This document shows, piece by piece, positions 37,121 through 45,307 of a stretch of 51,518 nucleotides of DNA; position 1 is the stretch's first letter; each line of letters starts with the position of its first letter. The notes below the pieces were generated by a model. The model ran no database searches. It had not been told where the DNA came from and saw only the letters and a list, made by a program, of their open reading frames with translations. The DNA is taken from the NCBI GenBank assembly GCA_022571295.1, contig JACZYA010000007.1:1-51518 (forward strand). Direction: 5' to 3'. The stretch is from Acidobacteriota bacterium (GTDB taxonomy: Bacteria; Acidobacteriota; Terriglobia; Acidiferrales; 2-02-FULL-67-57). A program made the translations under genes and the position numbers.

Positions 37121-37930
37121 TTAGTCGCCGGAAACTGTTGAAGGGTTGGCTGCCGCCACTTCTGACGCCAGGGCGGAGGATTGAGCAGGGGAGCGAGTCT
37201 TGCGTTGCAAGATGGCGGGCCAGACCTGCTCACAGGCGCAGCGCAAGTCTTCCACGAAATCAATTTCGGTCCACGGCAGCCCATCCACCGGCACGGCGTG
37301 CAGGGGGTGATGGGGCGCGATGGCGTCAAAGGCAAACGGGCAGAATTTCCGCTCCGCCCCCGAAGCCAGCAACTTTTCCATCTGGGCGAAAAGGACCTGC
37401 GAGCCTGCGGTGGAGAACTTGAGCACACCCAGGTTTTCGGCGTGGGCGCGGGACGCGTCGAGGTCCTTGCTCAAGGCCAGGATGCGGTCGCCGGCCAGGG
37501 ACACCTTCATTTCCTCGCGGCCAAAGTGGTCGCGGCGTTCCACCGCCAGGGCATCCGGGTAGGGGGAGTCGAGCAGGCGGCGCAGCACCTCGGGGTCGAA
37601 GAGCACGTCGGCGTTCAGAAGCACAAAACCTTGGCGGGCCTGTTCGCGGGCCAGCCAGAGCGAGTAGAGGCTGTTGGTCTCGGCGTGGCGGGCGTTGGTC
37701 ACATATTCGACCGTGGAGCCCAGCTTGGCTTCGACCGCGGCGGCGTTATAGCCCACCACGACAAACACGCGTTTGAGGCCGCAGGATTCGAGCGCCTCCA
37801 ACTGGTGCTCAATCAGCGTGCGCTCGCCCACCTGCAGCAGACACTTCGGGCGGTCGTTGGTACAAGCGCCCAGGCGGCGACCCCGCCCAGCAGCCAGGAT
37901 GATGGCAGGCACGTTTGGCACAACAGTCAT
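37121..37930 (-). CDS. Nucleotidyltransferase (sugar/alcohol-phosphate NTP transferase)
   Basis: GT-A-like nucleotidyltransferase of 269 residues. Signature loop AIILAAGRGRRLGACTNDRPKCLL, then LIEHQLEALESCGLKRVFVVVGY and LLNADVLFDPEVL (metal Asp). It resembles phosphocholine cytidylyltransferase or inositol-phosphate cytidylyltransferase-type enzymes, which make CDP-alcohols. It could supply the CDP-alcohol for the phosphatidyltransferase at 27303-28640, whose own NTP-transferase domain looks degenerate. The ATG at 37930 begins the conserved domain. Confidence 0.87.
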   Translation of the reverse strand: MTVVPNVPAIILAAGRGRRLGACTNDRPKCLLQVGERTLIEHQLEALESCGLKRVFVVVGYNAAAVEAKLGSTVEYVTNARHAETNSLYSLWLAREQARQGFVLLNADVLFDPEVLRRLLDSPYPDALAVERRDHFGREEMKVSLAGDRILALSKDLDASRAHAENLGVLKFSTAGSQVLFAQMEKLLASGAERKFCPFAFDAIAPHHPLHAVPVDGLPWTEIDFVEDLRCACEQVWPAILQRKTRSPAQSSALASEVAAANPSTVSGD

Positions 37931-38006
37931 TTTGTCGCAGGGGCCCGATAGGCGCAAGATAAAAGTACGCTTGGGAGCGGGGGGACGCGACTGGGAAGGC
38001 AGGGGG

Positions 38007-40496
38007 TCAAAAGTCGATGGCGAACTTGCCGCGGAAGAGCCGGCCGCGGGCGTTGAAGAAACCCAGGGCATTGAAGGCGTCCAGGTTTTGTTGCACGTCG
38101 CGGGGGTTGAAGTGGTCAAGCATGTTGAAAATCTTGAGCCCCACCAGGATGCCGCGCTGCTTGCCGAAGGCTTTGAACTTGAACCGTTTGAGGAACTGGG
38201 AGTCCAGCGTGGCCCAGGTGGGGAAGCGCCCGCCCTGGTTACGGGCGCCGACGAAGTTTTGCTCCTCATCCAACAAGGAAAAGGGGAAGCCGCTGCGCAC
38301 CTCCAGCACCGGCGCCCAGTGCACCCCCCAGAGCAGCTCGATATTGCCCCAGGCCACCAGCCGGTCGGGGACGTCGAAGCTCAGCCGGGAGCGCTCATTG
38401 GGCCGCAGGATGGGATTTTCAAAGTTGCCGAAGAAGTCCTGGAAGGTGTTGAGGTCGCCCGCCGACTCCGAATGCACGTAGGAGACGTTGAGGAAGCTGC
38501 CCTCGCGGAAGCGGTAGTTGGCCGTCAGTTGAAACTCGCGGTAGCGGCTGCGGCCGCGCGCCGCCAGCTCCAAGGTGGGCTGCCCGCCCACGTCATCGAA
38601 AGGCTCGACGATGTATTCGTCCCGCCCCTCCCGCTGTGTGTAGCCGAAGCGGACCAGCAGGCCGCGGGCAACTTCCCGGTCCAGCTCCAGGTTGAAGGCC
38701 AGGCTGCGCGGGTTTTCGATTTTCGTCAGCCGGTTGACGAAGGTGCGCGGCCCGTCCAGCACCGTCACCCCGTCGGCGGCCAAGCGGGTGACCACCCGCT
38801 GTTGCAGTTGCTCGAAGGTGGCGACGTTCAACGGCACCTTGTCGTAGAAAAGCCCCACCCCGCCGCGCAGGAGCGTGCGCGCATCTTTGGTCAGCACGTA
38901 GGCGAAGGCCACCCGGGGCGCAAGGTTGTGGCGCTGGGCGATGCTGTCGTAGTCGTAGCGCGCGCCCAGGTCGAAGGTGAGGCGCCGGTGCAGGTTCCAT
39001 TTGTCGTGGAAGAAGAGCGTGAACTCGGACTTGTTGCGGCCCAGCGCCGTGTTGCCCACGAAGTCAATCCGTTCTGCCAGGGTGCCATCGCCGCGACGGA
39101 TCTCGACCGCCCCGCTCCGGTGGGTGCCGTCAAAGTCGTCACGGGCGAAGTTGAACCCCAGCTTCAGCCAGTGCTGCCCGTGCGCTTGGTGGGCAGCAAA
39201 GCTGTAGACTTCCAGCAGCTCGTAGCGCCGGCTGGTGCGGTTCTGGGTGTTGAAGAAGCTGCCGGACTTGCCTTCGGGCCGAAGCACAAACGCCGCGCCG
39301 GCGGTAGCGGGGAAAATGTCGGCGTCAAAGTCCTTCACGCTGAAGGTGGATTCCAGCAGCGAGCCATCGGTAAAGATGTAGTGGTGCTGCGTCCCCACCA
39401 TCCAGCCGCGCTGGCGGTAGTTGGCGGTGGCTGGCTGCGGCGTGAAGGTGTCCAAGGTGGCGAAGCGGTTCTTCTGCGGGTAGAGGCTGAAGACGGTGGA
39501 GAGTTTGTGGGTGGGGCTGAAGCTGGCATCCAACTGGGTGAAGGAGTCGAAGCTTTCGATGTCGGTATCGCGTTCGAGCTCCGGCAGGCTGGTGACGGGA
39601 TTGCGGGAGAGGCGATACTCGAACGATTGCAGGATGGCCAGCTTGTCTTTGACCAGCGGGCCGGAGAACGTGACCCGGGGCGTGGCCCCCTCCACTCCGC
39701 GGATGCTGCCGTTGCGCCGGCGGAAGCGGGGGAAGAAATTGTTGAGCTTGAAGCTCCACTTGTCGCTCGACGGCTTGGTTTCGATGGTGGTGACCGCGCC
39801 GGCGAACTTGCCGTATTCGGCCGCGTAGGGGTTGGAGAGAACTTCCACTTCTTGGATGACGTCCACCGGCAGGTTGATGGCCTGCTCGCCGGTCACGGGG
39901 TCGGTGACGTTGGCGCTGTTCACCAGCCAGCCGGTTTGGGTGGAGTTGGCGCCTTTAATTTTTATCAGCCCGTCAGGGCCGCGCAACACGCCCGGCACCA
40001 ACGGCAGCGCGTCCAGAAAGCGCTCGGAGGCCAGCGGCGCATTCTCGTAGACCGAGCCTGCCAGTTCCGTACTGGAGGTGGTTTGTTCGGTCTGGATGCC
40101 CTCGGCCCGGCCGGTGACGGTGACTTCTTGCCGAAGCACCTGGAGTGTGAGCGTAACCGTAATCTCCAATGGACTTCCGGCCTCGATCAGTACGTCCTGA
40201 GTCTGCGCTTCGTACCCTTCCAGCGAGACTGTCAGCGTGTAGGCCCCGGCAGGGACATTCGCAAAGCGGTAGGCGCCGGTGGCATCGCTGCGGGCCGCGA
40301 AGGTCGGGCCGGGCTCATTCTTCAGAGCCAGCGTGAGGGTCGCCCCCGGCAGGCGGAGCGGTTCGCCACTGGCTCCGACAGTAACTACATGGCCGGAAAG
40401 CTGCCCGCTGGCTTGAGCGGCGACCAACAAGGCCGGCAGCAGCACAGCGGCCAGCAACAGGCCGAGAAGAATCAGACGTGAACGGTGCGTTACCAA
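38007..40496 (-). CDS. TonB-dependent receptor with carboxypeptidase-regulatory-like N-terminus
   Basis: Outer-membrane receptor of about 829 residues. A signal peptide (LILLGLLLAAVLLPALLVAAQ) is followed by a beta-sandwich CarboxypepD_reg-like domain (ATGAYRFANVPAGAYTLTVSLEGYEA), a plug domain (LPLVPGVLRGPDGLIKIKG, VIQEVEVLSNPYAAEYGKFAG), and a 22-strand-type barrel ending in RGKFAIDF. This is the Oar-like type abundant in Acidobacteriota. The start is uncertain: TTG 40496 after GGGAGAG is chosen because it gives a clean signal peptide, while the open frame reaches 40649. The ligand is unknown. Confidence 0.85.
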   Translation of the reverse strand: MVTHRSRLILLGLLLAAVLLPALLVAAQASGQLSGHVVTVGASGEPLRLPGATLTLALKNEPGPTFAARSDATGAYRFANVPAGAYTLTVSLEGYEAQTQDVLIEAGSPLEITVTLTLQVLRQEVTVTGRAEGIQTEQTTSSTELAGSVYENAPLASERFLDALPLVPGVLRGPDGLIKIKGANSTQTGWLVNSANVTDPVTGEQAINLPVDVIQEVEVLSNPYAAEYGKFAGAVTTIETKPSSDKWSFKLNNFFPRFRRRNGSIRGVEGATPRVTFSGPLVKDKLAILQSFEYRLSRNPVTSLPELERDTDIESFDSFTQLDASFSPTHKLSTVFSLYPQKNRFATLDTFTPQPATANYRQRGWMVGTQHHYIFTDGSLLESTFSVKDFDADIFPATAGAAFVLRPEGKSGSFFNTQNRTSRRYELLEVYSFAAHQAHGQHWLKLGFNFARDDFDGTHRSGAVEIRRGDGTLAERIDFVGNTALGRNKSEFTLFFHDKWNLHRRLTFDLGARYDYDSIAQRHNLAPRVAFAYVLTKDARTLLRGGVGLFYDKVPLNVATFEQLQQRVVTRLAADGVTVLDGPRTFVNRLTKIENPRSLAFNLELDREVARGLLVRFGYTQREGRDEYIVEPFDDVGGQPTLELAARGRSRYREFQLTANYRFREGSFLNVSYVHSESAGDLNTFQDFFGNFENPILRPNERSRLSFDVPDRLVAWGNIELLWGVHWAPVLEVRSGFPFSLLDEEQNFVGARNQGGRFPTWATLDSQFLKRFKFKAFGKQRGILVGLKIFNMLDHFNPRDVQQNLDAFNALGFFNARGRLFRGKFAIDF

Positions 40497-40698
40497 AGCT
40501 CTCCCGGAAACTCTCTTATGCTTCCCTGTTAGATGGCGCGGCGGGGCGGGCCGATGCTGCCCGTGCTGCAATCGGCGACGACGATCCTTCGCAAGAACAA
40601 GAACTAACAGAGTAGGGGGCTTCCAAATAGGTGTCAAGCAACCAACCACGCCGATTAATAAGGTATTTGAGGCCTTCGAAGAGCGTCGAATGTTTTTC

Positions 40699-40727
40699 TT
40701 GACAATATACCTTTAAATATATACCCT
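40699..40727 (+). promoter_or_regulatory. Promoter/operator of the HigBA module
   Basis: TTGACA at 40699-40704 is a consensus -35 box. The -10 is AT-rich and ambiguous (TATACC at 40720 or TACCCT at 40722). A direct repeat ATATACC (40705-40711 and 40719-40725) overlaps it and could be the antitoxin operator. The distance to the toxin ATG (40735) is very short, so the transcript may be leaderless or nearly so. Confidence 0.55.
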
Positions 40728-40734
40728 GAAGGGG

Positions 40735-41088
40735 ATGAGATGGACGGTAGATTTCTTTGAGGAGGAAGACGGTTCGGCACCGGTTGAGGATTTTATTTCT
40801 GGGTTGCCTGGACAACATAGAGCTAAAGCTCTTGCCATCGTGAAACGCTTGGAAGAGGCTGGGCCCACGTTGCGGTTTCCATACTCGTCTCAAGTTAGGG
40901 GGAAGCTGAGAGAGCTAAGAACGCAGCAAGGCAAAGATAGGATTCGCATCTTATATTTTGGAGATTCGAGAAGATGGTTCATTCTTCTTCATGGATTAAT
41001 TAAGAGAACGGATAAGTTGAGTGAGAGCAATATTCAGATTGCGGAACAAAGAATGGATAAGCACAACGAAAAACTAAAGAAAAGATAA
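40735..41088 (+). CDS. higB: HigB/RelE-family toxin (Gp49-like)
   Basis: Predicted toxin of 117 residues of the phage-derived Gp49-like/HigB-2 group. Typical features: the opening TVDFFEEEDGSAPVEDFISGL, KLRELRTQQGKDRIRILYF (basic mRNA-contacting strand) and FILLHGLIKRTDKLSES. Such proteins cleave mRNA on the ribosome. The antitoxin gene follows 14 bp downstream, the inverted toxin-first order of higBA. The A+T-rich composition differs sharply from the surroundings and points to transfer. Confidence 0.9.
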   Translation: MRWTVDFFEEEDGSAPVEDFISGLPGQHRAKALAIVKRLEEAGPTLRFPYSSQVRGKLRELRTQQGKDRIRILYFGDSRRWFILLHGLIKRTDKLSESNIQIAEQRMDKHNEKLKKR

Positions 41089-41102
41089 AAGGAGTTAGGG
41101 AC

Positions 41103-41378
41103 ATGACTCGGTGGAATCGGTTCTATCAAAAACAGCTTGAGGATAAGAAACTCAAGGCTCTTGTGGAGCAGGAGCTCGAAGCTCTGCGGATCGGCGAGAA
41201 AATTGCGCAGTTACGCGATGAAGAAGGGTTGACACAAACCAAGCTGGCGGCAAAGGCAGGGATGCCAAGCTCGAAAATTTCGGTAATTGAAAACGCACCG
41301 CAGAATCTGGAAATTGTGACGCTCCTCAAAATTGCACGCGCAGCCAATCGGAGACTGAAGATTAGCTTCTCTCACTAG
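41103..41378 (+). CDS. higA: HigA-type antitoxin (Xre/Cro HTH)
   Basis: Antitoxin of 91 residues. An N-terminal helical region is followed by an Xre-type helix-turn-helix (IGEKIAQLRDEEGLTQTKLAAKAGMPSSKIS, about 31-61). It should neutralise the upstream toxin and repress the shared promoter. A ribosome-binding site AAAGGAG precedes the ATG. Confidence 0.9.
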   Translation: MTRWNRFYQKQLEDKKLKALVEQELEALRIGEKIAQLRDEEGLTQTKLAAKAGMPSSKISVIENAPQNLEIVTLLKIARAANRRLKISFSH

Positions 41379-41499
41379 GGGTTAGCGAACCCACACTACG
41401 CAAACTCCGCAGATGGTTCGCAACGTCAGCCATCATCGAATCAGTAGGGAGACCCAACGAGCGCAGGGTAGAGCCATTGTTATCTTCAGACTTGCCCCG

Positions 41500-41562
41500 G
41501 TTCTTCGAAAAGGCATTTGTCAGACAGGCAGATCGCTTGGGTTGCCTTTTCAAGGTACGCCA
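41500..41562 (-). pseudogene. Possible IS1-like transposase remnant
   Basis: On the minus strand this segment reads WRTLKRQPKRSACLTNAFSKN. The LTNAFSK word is characteristic of the C-terminal part of IS1-type transposases. Sequence on either side does not continue the similarity. It lies between the HigBA module and queF, a plausible place for a decayed insertion. Confidence 0.35.
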
Positions 41563-41607
41563 CCGGTAAAGTCGGGGGCACGTGCTATGATGATTTTTGA
41601 GGGGGGA

Positions 41608-42021
41608 ATGGCGCGGTACACTGACAAGCAGGCGCGTGCGGGCTTGGCCGCGCGGCTGCCCCAAATTGAAACCTGGGCCAACCAGTATCCCGGCTACGAA
41701 ATCACCATCACCATTCCGGAATACACCTCGGTTTGCCCGCTCACCGGCCTGCCGGACTTCGGCACCGTAGTCATCCAGTATGAGCCCAACCGGAAGTGCC
41801 TGGAGTTGAAGTCGCTCAAGCAGTACATCACCGCCTACCGCAATCTGGGCATCTTCTACGAGAACGCGGTCAACCGCATCCTGCGCGACCTGGTGGCGGC
41901 CTGCCAGCCTGTGCGGGCGGTGGTGCGGGGCGAGTTCACTCCTCGCGGTGGCCTGCGCAGCACCATCGAGGCGCGCTACCAGCGGCCCCGGCGCACGCCG
42001 TCTCGAAAACGCCGCTCTTAG
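41608..42021 (+). CDS. queF: NADPH-dependent 7-cyano-7-deazaguanine reductase QueF
   Basis: Unimodular QueF of 137 residues; it reduces preQ0 to preQ1 in queuosine biosynthesis. The catalytic Cys43 and Asp50 lie in SVCPLTGLPDFG, and the QueF motif ELKSLKQY with the following IFYENAVNRI block is intact. ATG 41608 is chosen: a TATGAT box at 41586-41591 and GAGGGGGG just before the ATG fit this start better than the ATGs at 41587/41590. No preQ1 riboswitch was recognised upstream, and no other queuosine gene is nearby. Confidence 0.92.
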   Translation: MARYTDKQARAGLAARLPQIETWANQYPGYEITITIPEYTSVCPLTGLPDFGTVVIQYEPNRKCLELKSLKQYITAYRNLGIFYENAVNRILRDLVAACQPVRAVVRGEFTPRGGLRSTIEARYQRPRRTPSRKRRS

Positions 42022-42022
42022 G

Positions 42023-42028
42023 TATAAT
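42023..42028 (+). promoter_or_regulatory. -10 box (TATAAT) upstream of proline dehydrogenase
   Basis: A perfect TATAAT directly follows the queF stop. No good -35 is seen 17 bp upstream. Transcription would begin near 42035, giving a short leader before the gene below. Confidence 0.45.
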
Positions 42029-42084
42029 GGCGTTCGAGCACCGGGGTGTGCCCCGAGCTCCGGCCAGCGAATCTCGTAAACCAA

Positions 42085-43002
42085 ATGGCGCTACGTAAAT
42101 TTATCTTCTGGCTTTCCACCAAGAAGGCTTTTACCGATCCCATTGGCCGCACCGGCATGCGCCTGGGCTTTGCCCGGCGCTTCGTGGCCGGCGAAACTCT
42201 GGAGGACGGCCTGCGGGTGGCCGCCGAGCTGAACGCCAAGGGCTTGCTGGTGAACATGAACCAACTGGGCGAGAACGTCAGCGACCGGCGCGAGGCAGAG
42301 GCGTCTTGCGAGAGTTACCTCGAAATCCTCCGGCAACTCGCCGCCCGAAAAATCCGGGGCAGCACCTCCATCAAGCCCACCCAACTCGGGCTCGATTTCT
42401 CGCCCGCGCTCTGCCAGGAGCTCACCGAGCGCATCGTGCGCGAAGCCGCCGCGCTCAACAACTTCGTCGAGATTGATATGGAAGCCTCCGCCTACACCGA
42501 AGCCACCGTGGCGCTGTTCGAAGCGGTGCGGCGCAAGCACTCCAACGTTGGGCTGGCAGTCCAGTCTTATCTTTACCGGACGGAAAAAGATTTGCAGCGC
42601 TTGCGGCCGCTGCGGCCCAAGATTCGGCTGGTGAAAGGCGCCTACCTGGAACCGGCCAGCATCGCGTTCCCCCACAAGCGCCAGGTGGATGAGAACTACC
42701 GCAAGCTGATGAAATGCCTGTTCAGCGACAACGGTTTTACTCCCGCCATCGCCACCCACGACCCCGCCTTGATTGAGGAGGCCAAGCGGGTTGTCCGCCG
42801 GGGGGGCATCGGCACCGACCGCTGGGAGTTCCAGATGATTCTGGGCGTGCAGCGCGACTTGCAGGTGCAGTTGGCCCGCGAAGGCTACCGCATGCGGGTG
42901 TACATTCCGTTCGGCAGCCACTGGCTGCCGTATTTCCTGCGGCGGCTGGCCGAGCGCCCCGCCAATCTCTTCTTCATCCTGCGCAGCCTGCTGCGCGGTT
43001 AG
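42085..43002 (+). CDS. Proline dehydrogenase
   Basis: FAD-dependent proline dehydrogenase of 305 residues, the monofunctional PruB/PutA-like barrel that oxidises proline to pyrroline-5-carboxylate. Motifs: VEIDMEASAYTEAT, IRLVKGAYLEPASIAF (substrate and flavin site), PAIATHDPALIEEA and EFQMILGVQRDLQ. The ATG at 42085 matches the usual beginning (ALRKFIFWLSTKKAF); a GTG at 42046 is an alternative. The P5C dehydrogenase partner is not in the window. Confidence 0.93.
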   Translation: MALRKFIFWLSTKKAFTDPIGRTGMRLGFARRFVAGETLEDGLRVAAELNAKGLLVNMNQLGENVSDRREAEASCESYLEILRQLAARKIRGSTSIKPTQLGLDFSPALCQELTERIVREAAALNNFVEIDMEASAYTEATVALFEAVRRKHSNVGLAVQSYLYRTEKDLQRLRPLRPKIRLVKGAYLEPASIAFPHKRQVDENYRKLMKCLFSDNGFTPAIATHDPALIEEAKRVVRRGGIGTDRWEFQMILGVQRDLQVQLAREGYRMRVYIPFGSHWLPYFLRRLAERPANLFFILRSLLRG

Positions 43003-43070
43003 GCTGCCCCCAAGCGGGGCAGCGTGATACATTCTCCTTCGCTGGGTCGTACCTGTTGGGGGAGGGCGTT

Positions 43071-43526
43071 GTGTCGCTTCTTGCGTTTCTGTTAATGGTT
43101 TTCGCCCTGCTGCACGTGCCCCCGCTCGGCAGGCTGAGCTACCTGAAAACCCGGCGAGCCAAAGCTCGCGTAGCGTTGTCGGTGGGTTTCCTATTTACCA
43201 GCAGCCTACACTTCCTCACGCCGGATCGTTTTGTGGCTATGGTGCCTCCTTTTCTCCCCTGGCACTTGGAGTTGGTTTACTTGAGCGGTTTTTTTGAACT
43301 GGCGGGTGCGGTCGGACTCCAAGTCCCGAAGTTCCAGCGGGCCGCCGGGTGGGGGCTGGTCGCGCTGCTGGTGGCAGTCTTTCCGGCCAACGTGTACGTG
43401 GCCGTGAGTGGTCTTTCGGTCGCAGGGCTTCCTGCCAATCCGCTCTACTACTGGCTCCGTCTGCCGGTCCAGGCCGTTTTCATCTGGTGGGCGCTCTGGT
43501 GCTCAAAATGCGAAATGGAACCTTAG
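43071..43526 (+). CDS. DoxX-like membrane protein
   Basis: Four-TM protein of 151 residues of the DoxX/DoxD-like group. Features are the SLHFLTPDRFVAMVPPFLPWHLELVYLSGFFEL segment and the PLYYWLRLPVQAVFIWW C-terminus. The GTG at 43071 is chosen because GGGGGAGGG lies 5 bp upstream. The family is tied to redox or organic acid transport in a few cases; the function here is unknown. Confidence 0.8.
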   Translation: MSLLAFLLMVFALLHVPPLGRLSYLKTRRAKARVALSVGFLFTSSLHFLTPDRFVAMVPPFLPWHLELVYLSGFFELAGAVGLQVPKFQRAAGWGLVALLVAVFPANVYVAVSGLSVAGLPANPLYYWLRLPVQAVFIWWALWCSKCEMEP

Positions 43527-43675
43527 CGCCACCTGTCGAGCGCAACCGAGCTTCAGAATTTCTTTGTACTCGGCGGCGGCCGGGGGCTCACATTGAGCCG
43601 GAACAATTGTAGGAACTTCATCGCCTTCAATGCTGTGATAGACTTTCTTGGTGAAACTTTTTTAAGGAGCTAAAC

Positions 43676-44230
43676 ATGCGGAAGGAAACTTTCTTGAGTG
43701 GGTTGGTTGTCGTCTTGGCTGCAGGCATCGGACTGGCGGGTTGTCAGGTGGAAGCGCCCGCTTTGCAATCCGGGCAGGCCAAGGAGTTGTTGGGGAGCTG
43801 GACCAATCAGGGCAAGAAGTTGATCGAGATGGCGGAGGATTTCCCCGAGGACAAGTACGGTTACAAGGCCAGCGAGGAGATTCGGCCTTTCGGCGAGTTT
43901 ATCCGCCACATCGCCGCCGTCAACTTCCGCTACGTCCGCATGGAGCAGGGGCAAGAGTACGACCCGGCGGAGTTCGCGCCCGAGAACTTCAAGAGCAGAG
44001 CGGACCTGGCCGCGCTCATCAAGCGCTCGTATGACGAGGGGGCGGTGCTGCTTGAGCAGGCCGGCGACGCGCAGATGGTGGAGGCGGTCAAGAACCCCTA
44101 CGGCGACTACACCAACAGTCGCTACGCCTACTGGATGCAGGCGGTCGAGCACGCCGCCGAGCACTACGGCAACCTGGTAATCTACTACCGCTTGAACGGC
44201 CTCGTACCCCCGGCCTCGCGCGGCAACTGA
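43676..44230 (+). CDS. DinB-like lipoprotein (first of tandem pair)
   Basis: DinB-superfamily four-helix protein of 184 residues with a lipoprotein signal (lipobox LAGC, about residue 23). The likely metal histidines are in FIRHIAAVN and VEHAAEHYGNL. DinB proteins include thiol-dependent transferases acting with bacillithiol or mycothiol, but exported members have no assigned role. A paralogue follows 143 bp downstream. AAGGAG precedes the start. Confidence 0.85.
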   Translation: MRKETFLSGLVVVLAAGIGLAGCQVEAPALQSGQAKELLGSWTNQGKKLIEMAEDFPEDKYGYKASEEIRPFGEFIRHIAAVNFRYVRMEQGQEYDPAEFAPENFKSRADLAALIKRSYDEGAVLLEQAGDAQMVEAVKNPYGDYTNSRYAYWMQAVEHAAEHYGNLVIYYRLNGLVPPASRGN

Positions 44231-44373
44231 GTTAAGTGTTCTGAACAGAGGAAGACCACGGTGACGAGGGCACGCCGAGATTTTCTGGCAACCTTGTGGG
44301 CTGGTATTCCGTCCAAGTGTCTGAACGAACGGTTGCGGTTGAATCCGACCACACAACTTTGAAGGAGGGCTTT

Positions 44374-44895
44374 ATGCGCAGGTTAGTGACCTTTTCCGTG
44401 CTGTTGGCAGTTTTCATCGTTGGAGCCGGGCTGGCTCAGGCTCAGGACCAAACGCCCCCGACTCCGCAGGAACGGCTGGCGCGCTCCTGGAACAGCGTCC
44501 ACAAGAAACTGATCGACATGGCTGAAGACTTCCCCGAAGACAAGTACGACTACAAGGCCCACCCTGACGTGCGCAGCTTTGGCGAAGAGCTTATGCATGT
44601 CGCCCGGGTCAATGCTGTTGTTGGCCAGAGGGCTGGGGGGCGGGAGGACAGCTTTGGGAAAATCTTTGGTGAAATCGCTGAGGACTACAAGTACACGTCC
44701 AAAGCTGACACGGTCGCCAAGCTGAAGAAGTCGGTAGAGGATTGTGAGGCGGCAGTGAACGCGGAAGACAATTCCCGGCTGATCGGCATCCTCGAACACG
44801 CGGGGGAGCACTACGGCAAGTTGGTGGTGTACTACCGCGTCAACGGGCTGGTGCCACCCGCCACCCGAGCGGCGCAGGAACAGCAACAGCAGTAA
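44374..44895 (+). CDS. DinB-like exported protein (second of tandem pair)
   Basis: Exported DinB-superfamily protein of 173 residues with a signal peptide (VLLAVFIVGAGLAQAQ). The core KLIDMAEDFPEDKYDYKAHPDVRSFGEE is nearly identical in pattern to the upstream paralogue (KLIEMAEDFPEDKYGYKA). The three candidate metal histidines are kept (LMHVARVN, EHAGEHYGKL). It is periplasmic but not a lipoprotein, unlike its neighbour. GAAGGAGG precedes the ATG at 44374. Confidence 0.87.
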   Translation: MRRLVTFSVLLAVFIVGAGLAQAQDQTPPTPQERLARSWNSVHKKLIDMAEDFPEDKYDYKAHPDVRSFGEELMHVARVNAVVGQRAGGREDSFGKIFGEIAEDYKYTSKADTVAKLKKSVEDCEAAVNAEDNSRLIGILEHAGEHYGKLVVYYRVNGLVPPATRAAQEQQQQ

Positions 44896-45307
44896 TTACT
44901 CGTAGTGCTCGCAAGCTTGCTCGCCAATTGTCATTCCGAGCTTGCCTGCCTGCCCGCCACGGCGGGTCTGCAGTAGGCAAGCGAAGAATCCCACCCTTCG
45001 GTGACGCCGCAACGGTGAGATTCTTCGTCGCCTGCTCAGGGCGGGCCTGCCTACCGCAGGCAGGCTCCTCAGAATGACAGATGGGCTGGGCGTGCCTGTT
45101 GGTCGCCACAGTTGGGCGGCGTGTGCTGCGGTGTCTCTATGGGTTGGTGCGTGTCACTCTGCGCGTCGCATGTCATTCTGAGCGCAGCGAAGAATCCCTT
45201 GTTGCGCGCCGAGCTGTCATTCTGAGTGCAGCCGGCCGAAGCTGTCTGCTGCTGGCAGCTCTAGTTTTCTAGCAGCGACTGTCGGCATCTTTACCTCGCC
45301 TAGCGAA
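44896..45307. repeat. Cluster of REP-like intergenic repeats
   Basis: 412 bp without a gene. It contains several copies of a GTCATTCTGAGnGCAGCGAAGAATC-type word in both orientations: near 44931, inverted between about 45017 and 45080, near 45170, and a truncated copy near 45216. A palindromic hairpin CCTGCCTACCGCAGGCAGG lies at about 45047-45065. The arrangement is palindromic overall and would fold into a long stem, perhaps acting as a terminator after the DinB genes. Confidence 0.75.

Noticed and set aside
37773-40481. 902-codon open frame on the plus strand
   Set aside because: Antisense to the TonB-dependent receptor, which has clear domains and a signal peptide.
41379-41607. preQ1 riboswitch upstream of queF
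   Set aside because: No preQ1-I or preQ1-II consensus stem-loop and A-rich tail were found.
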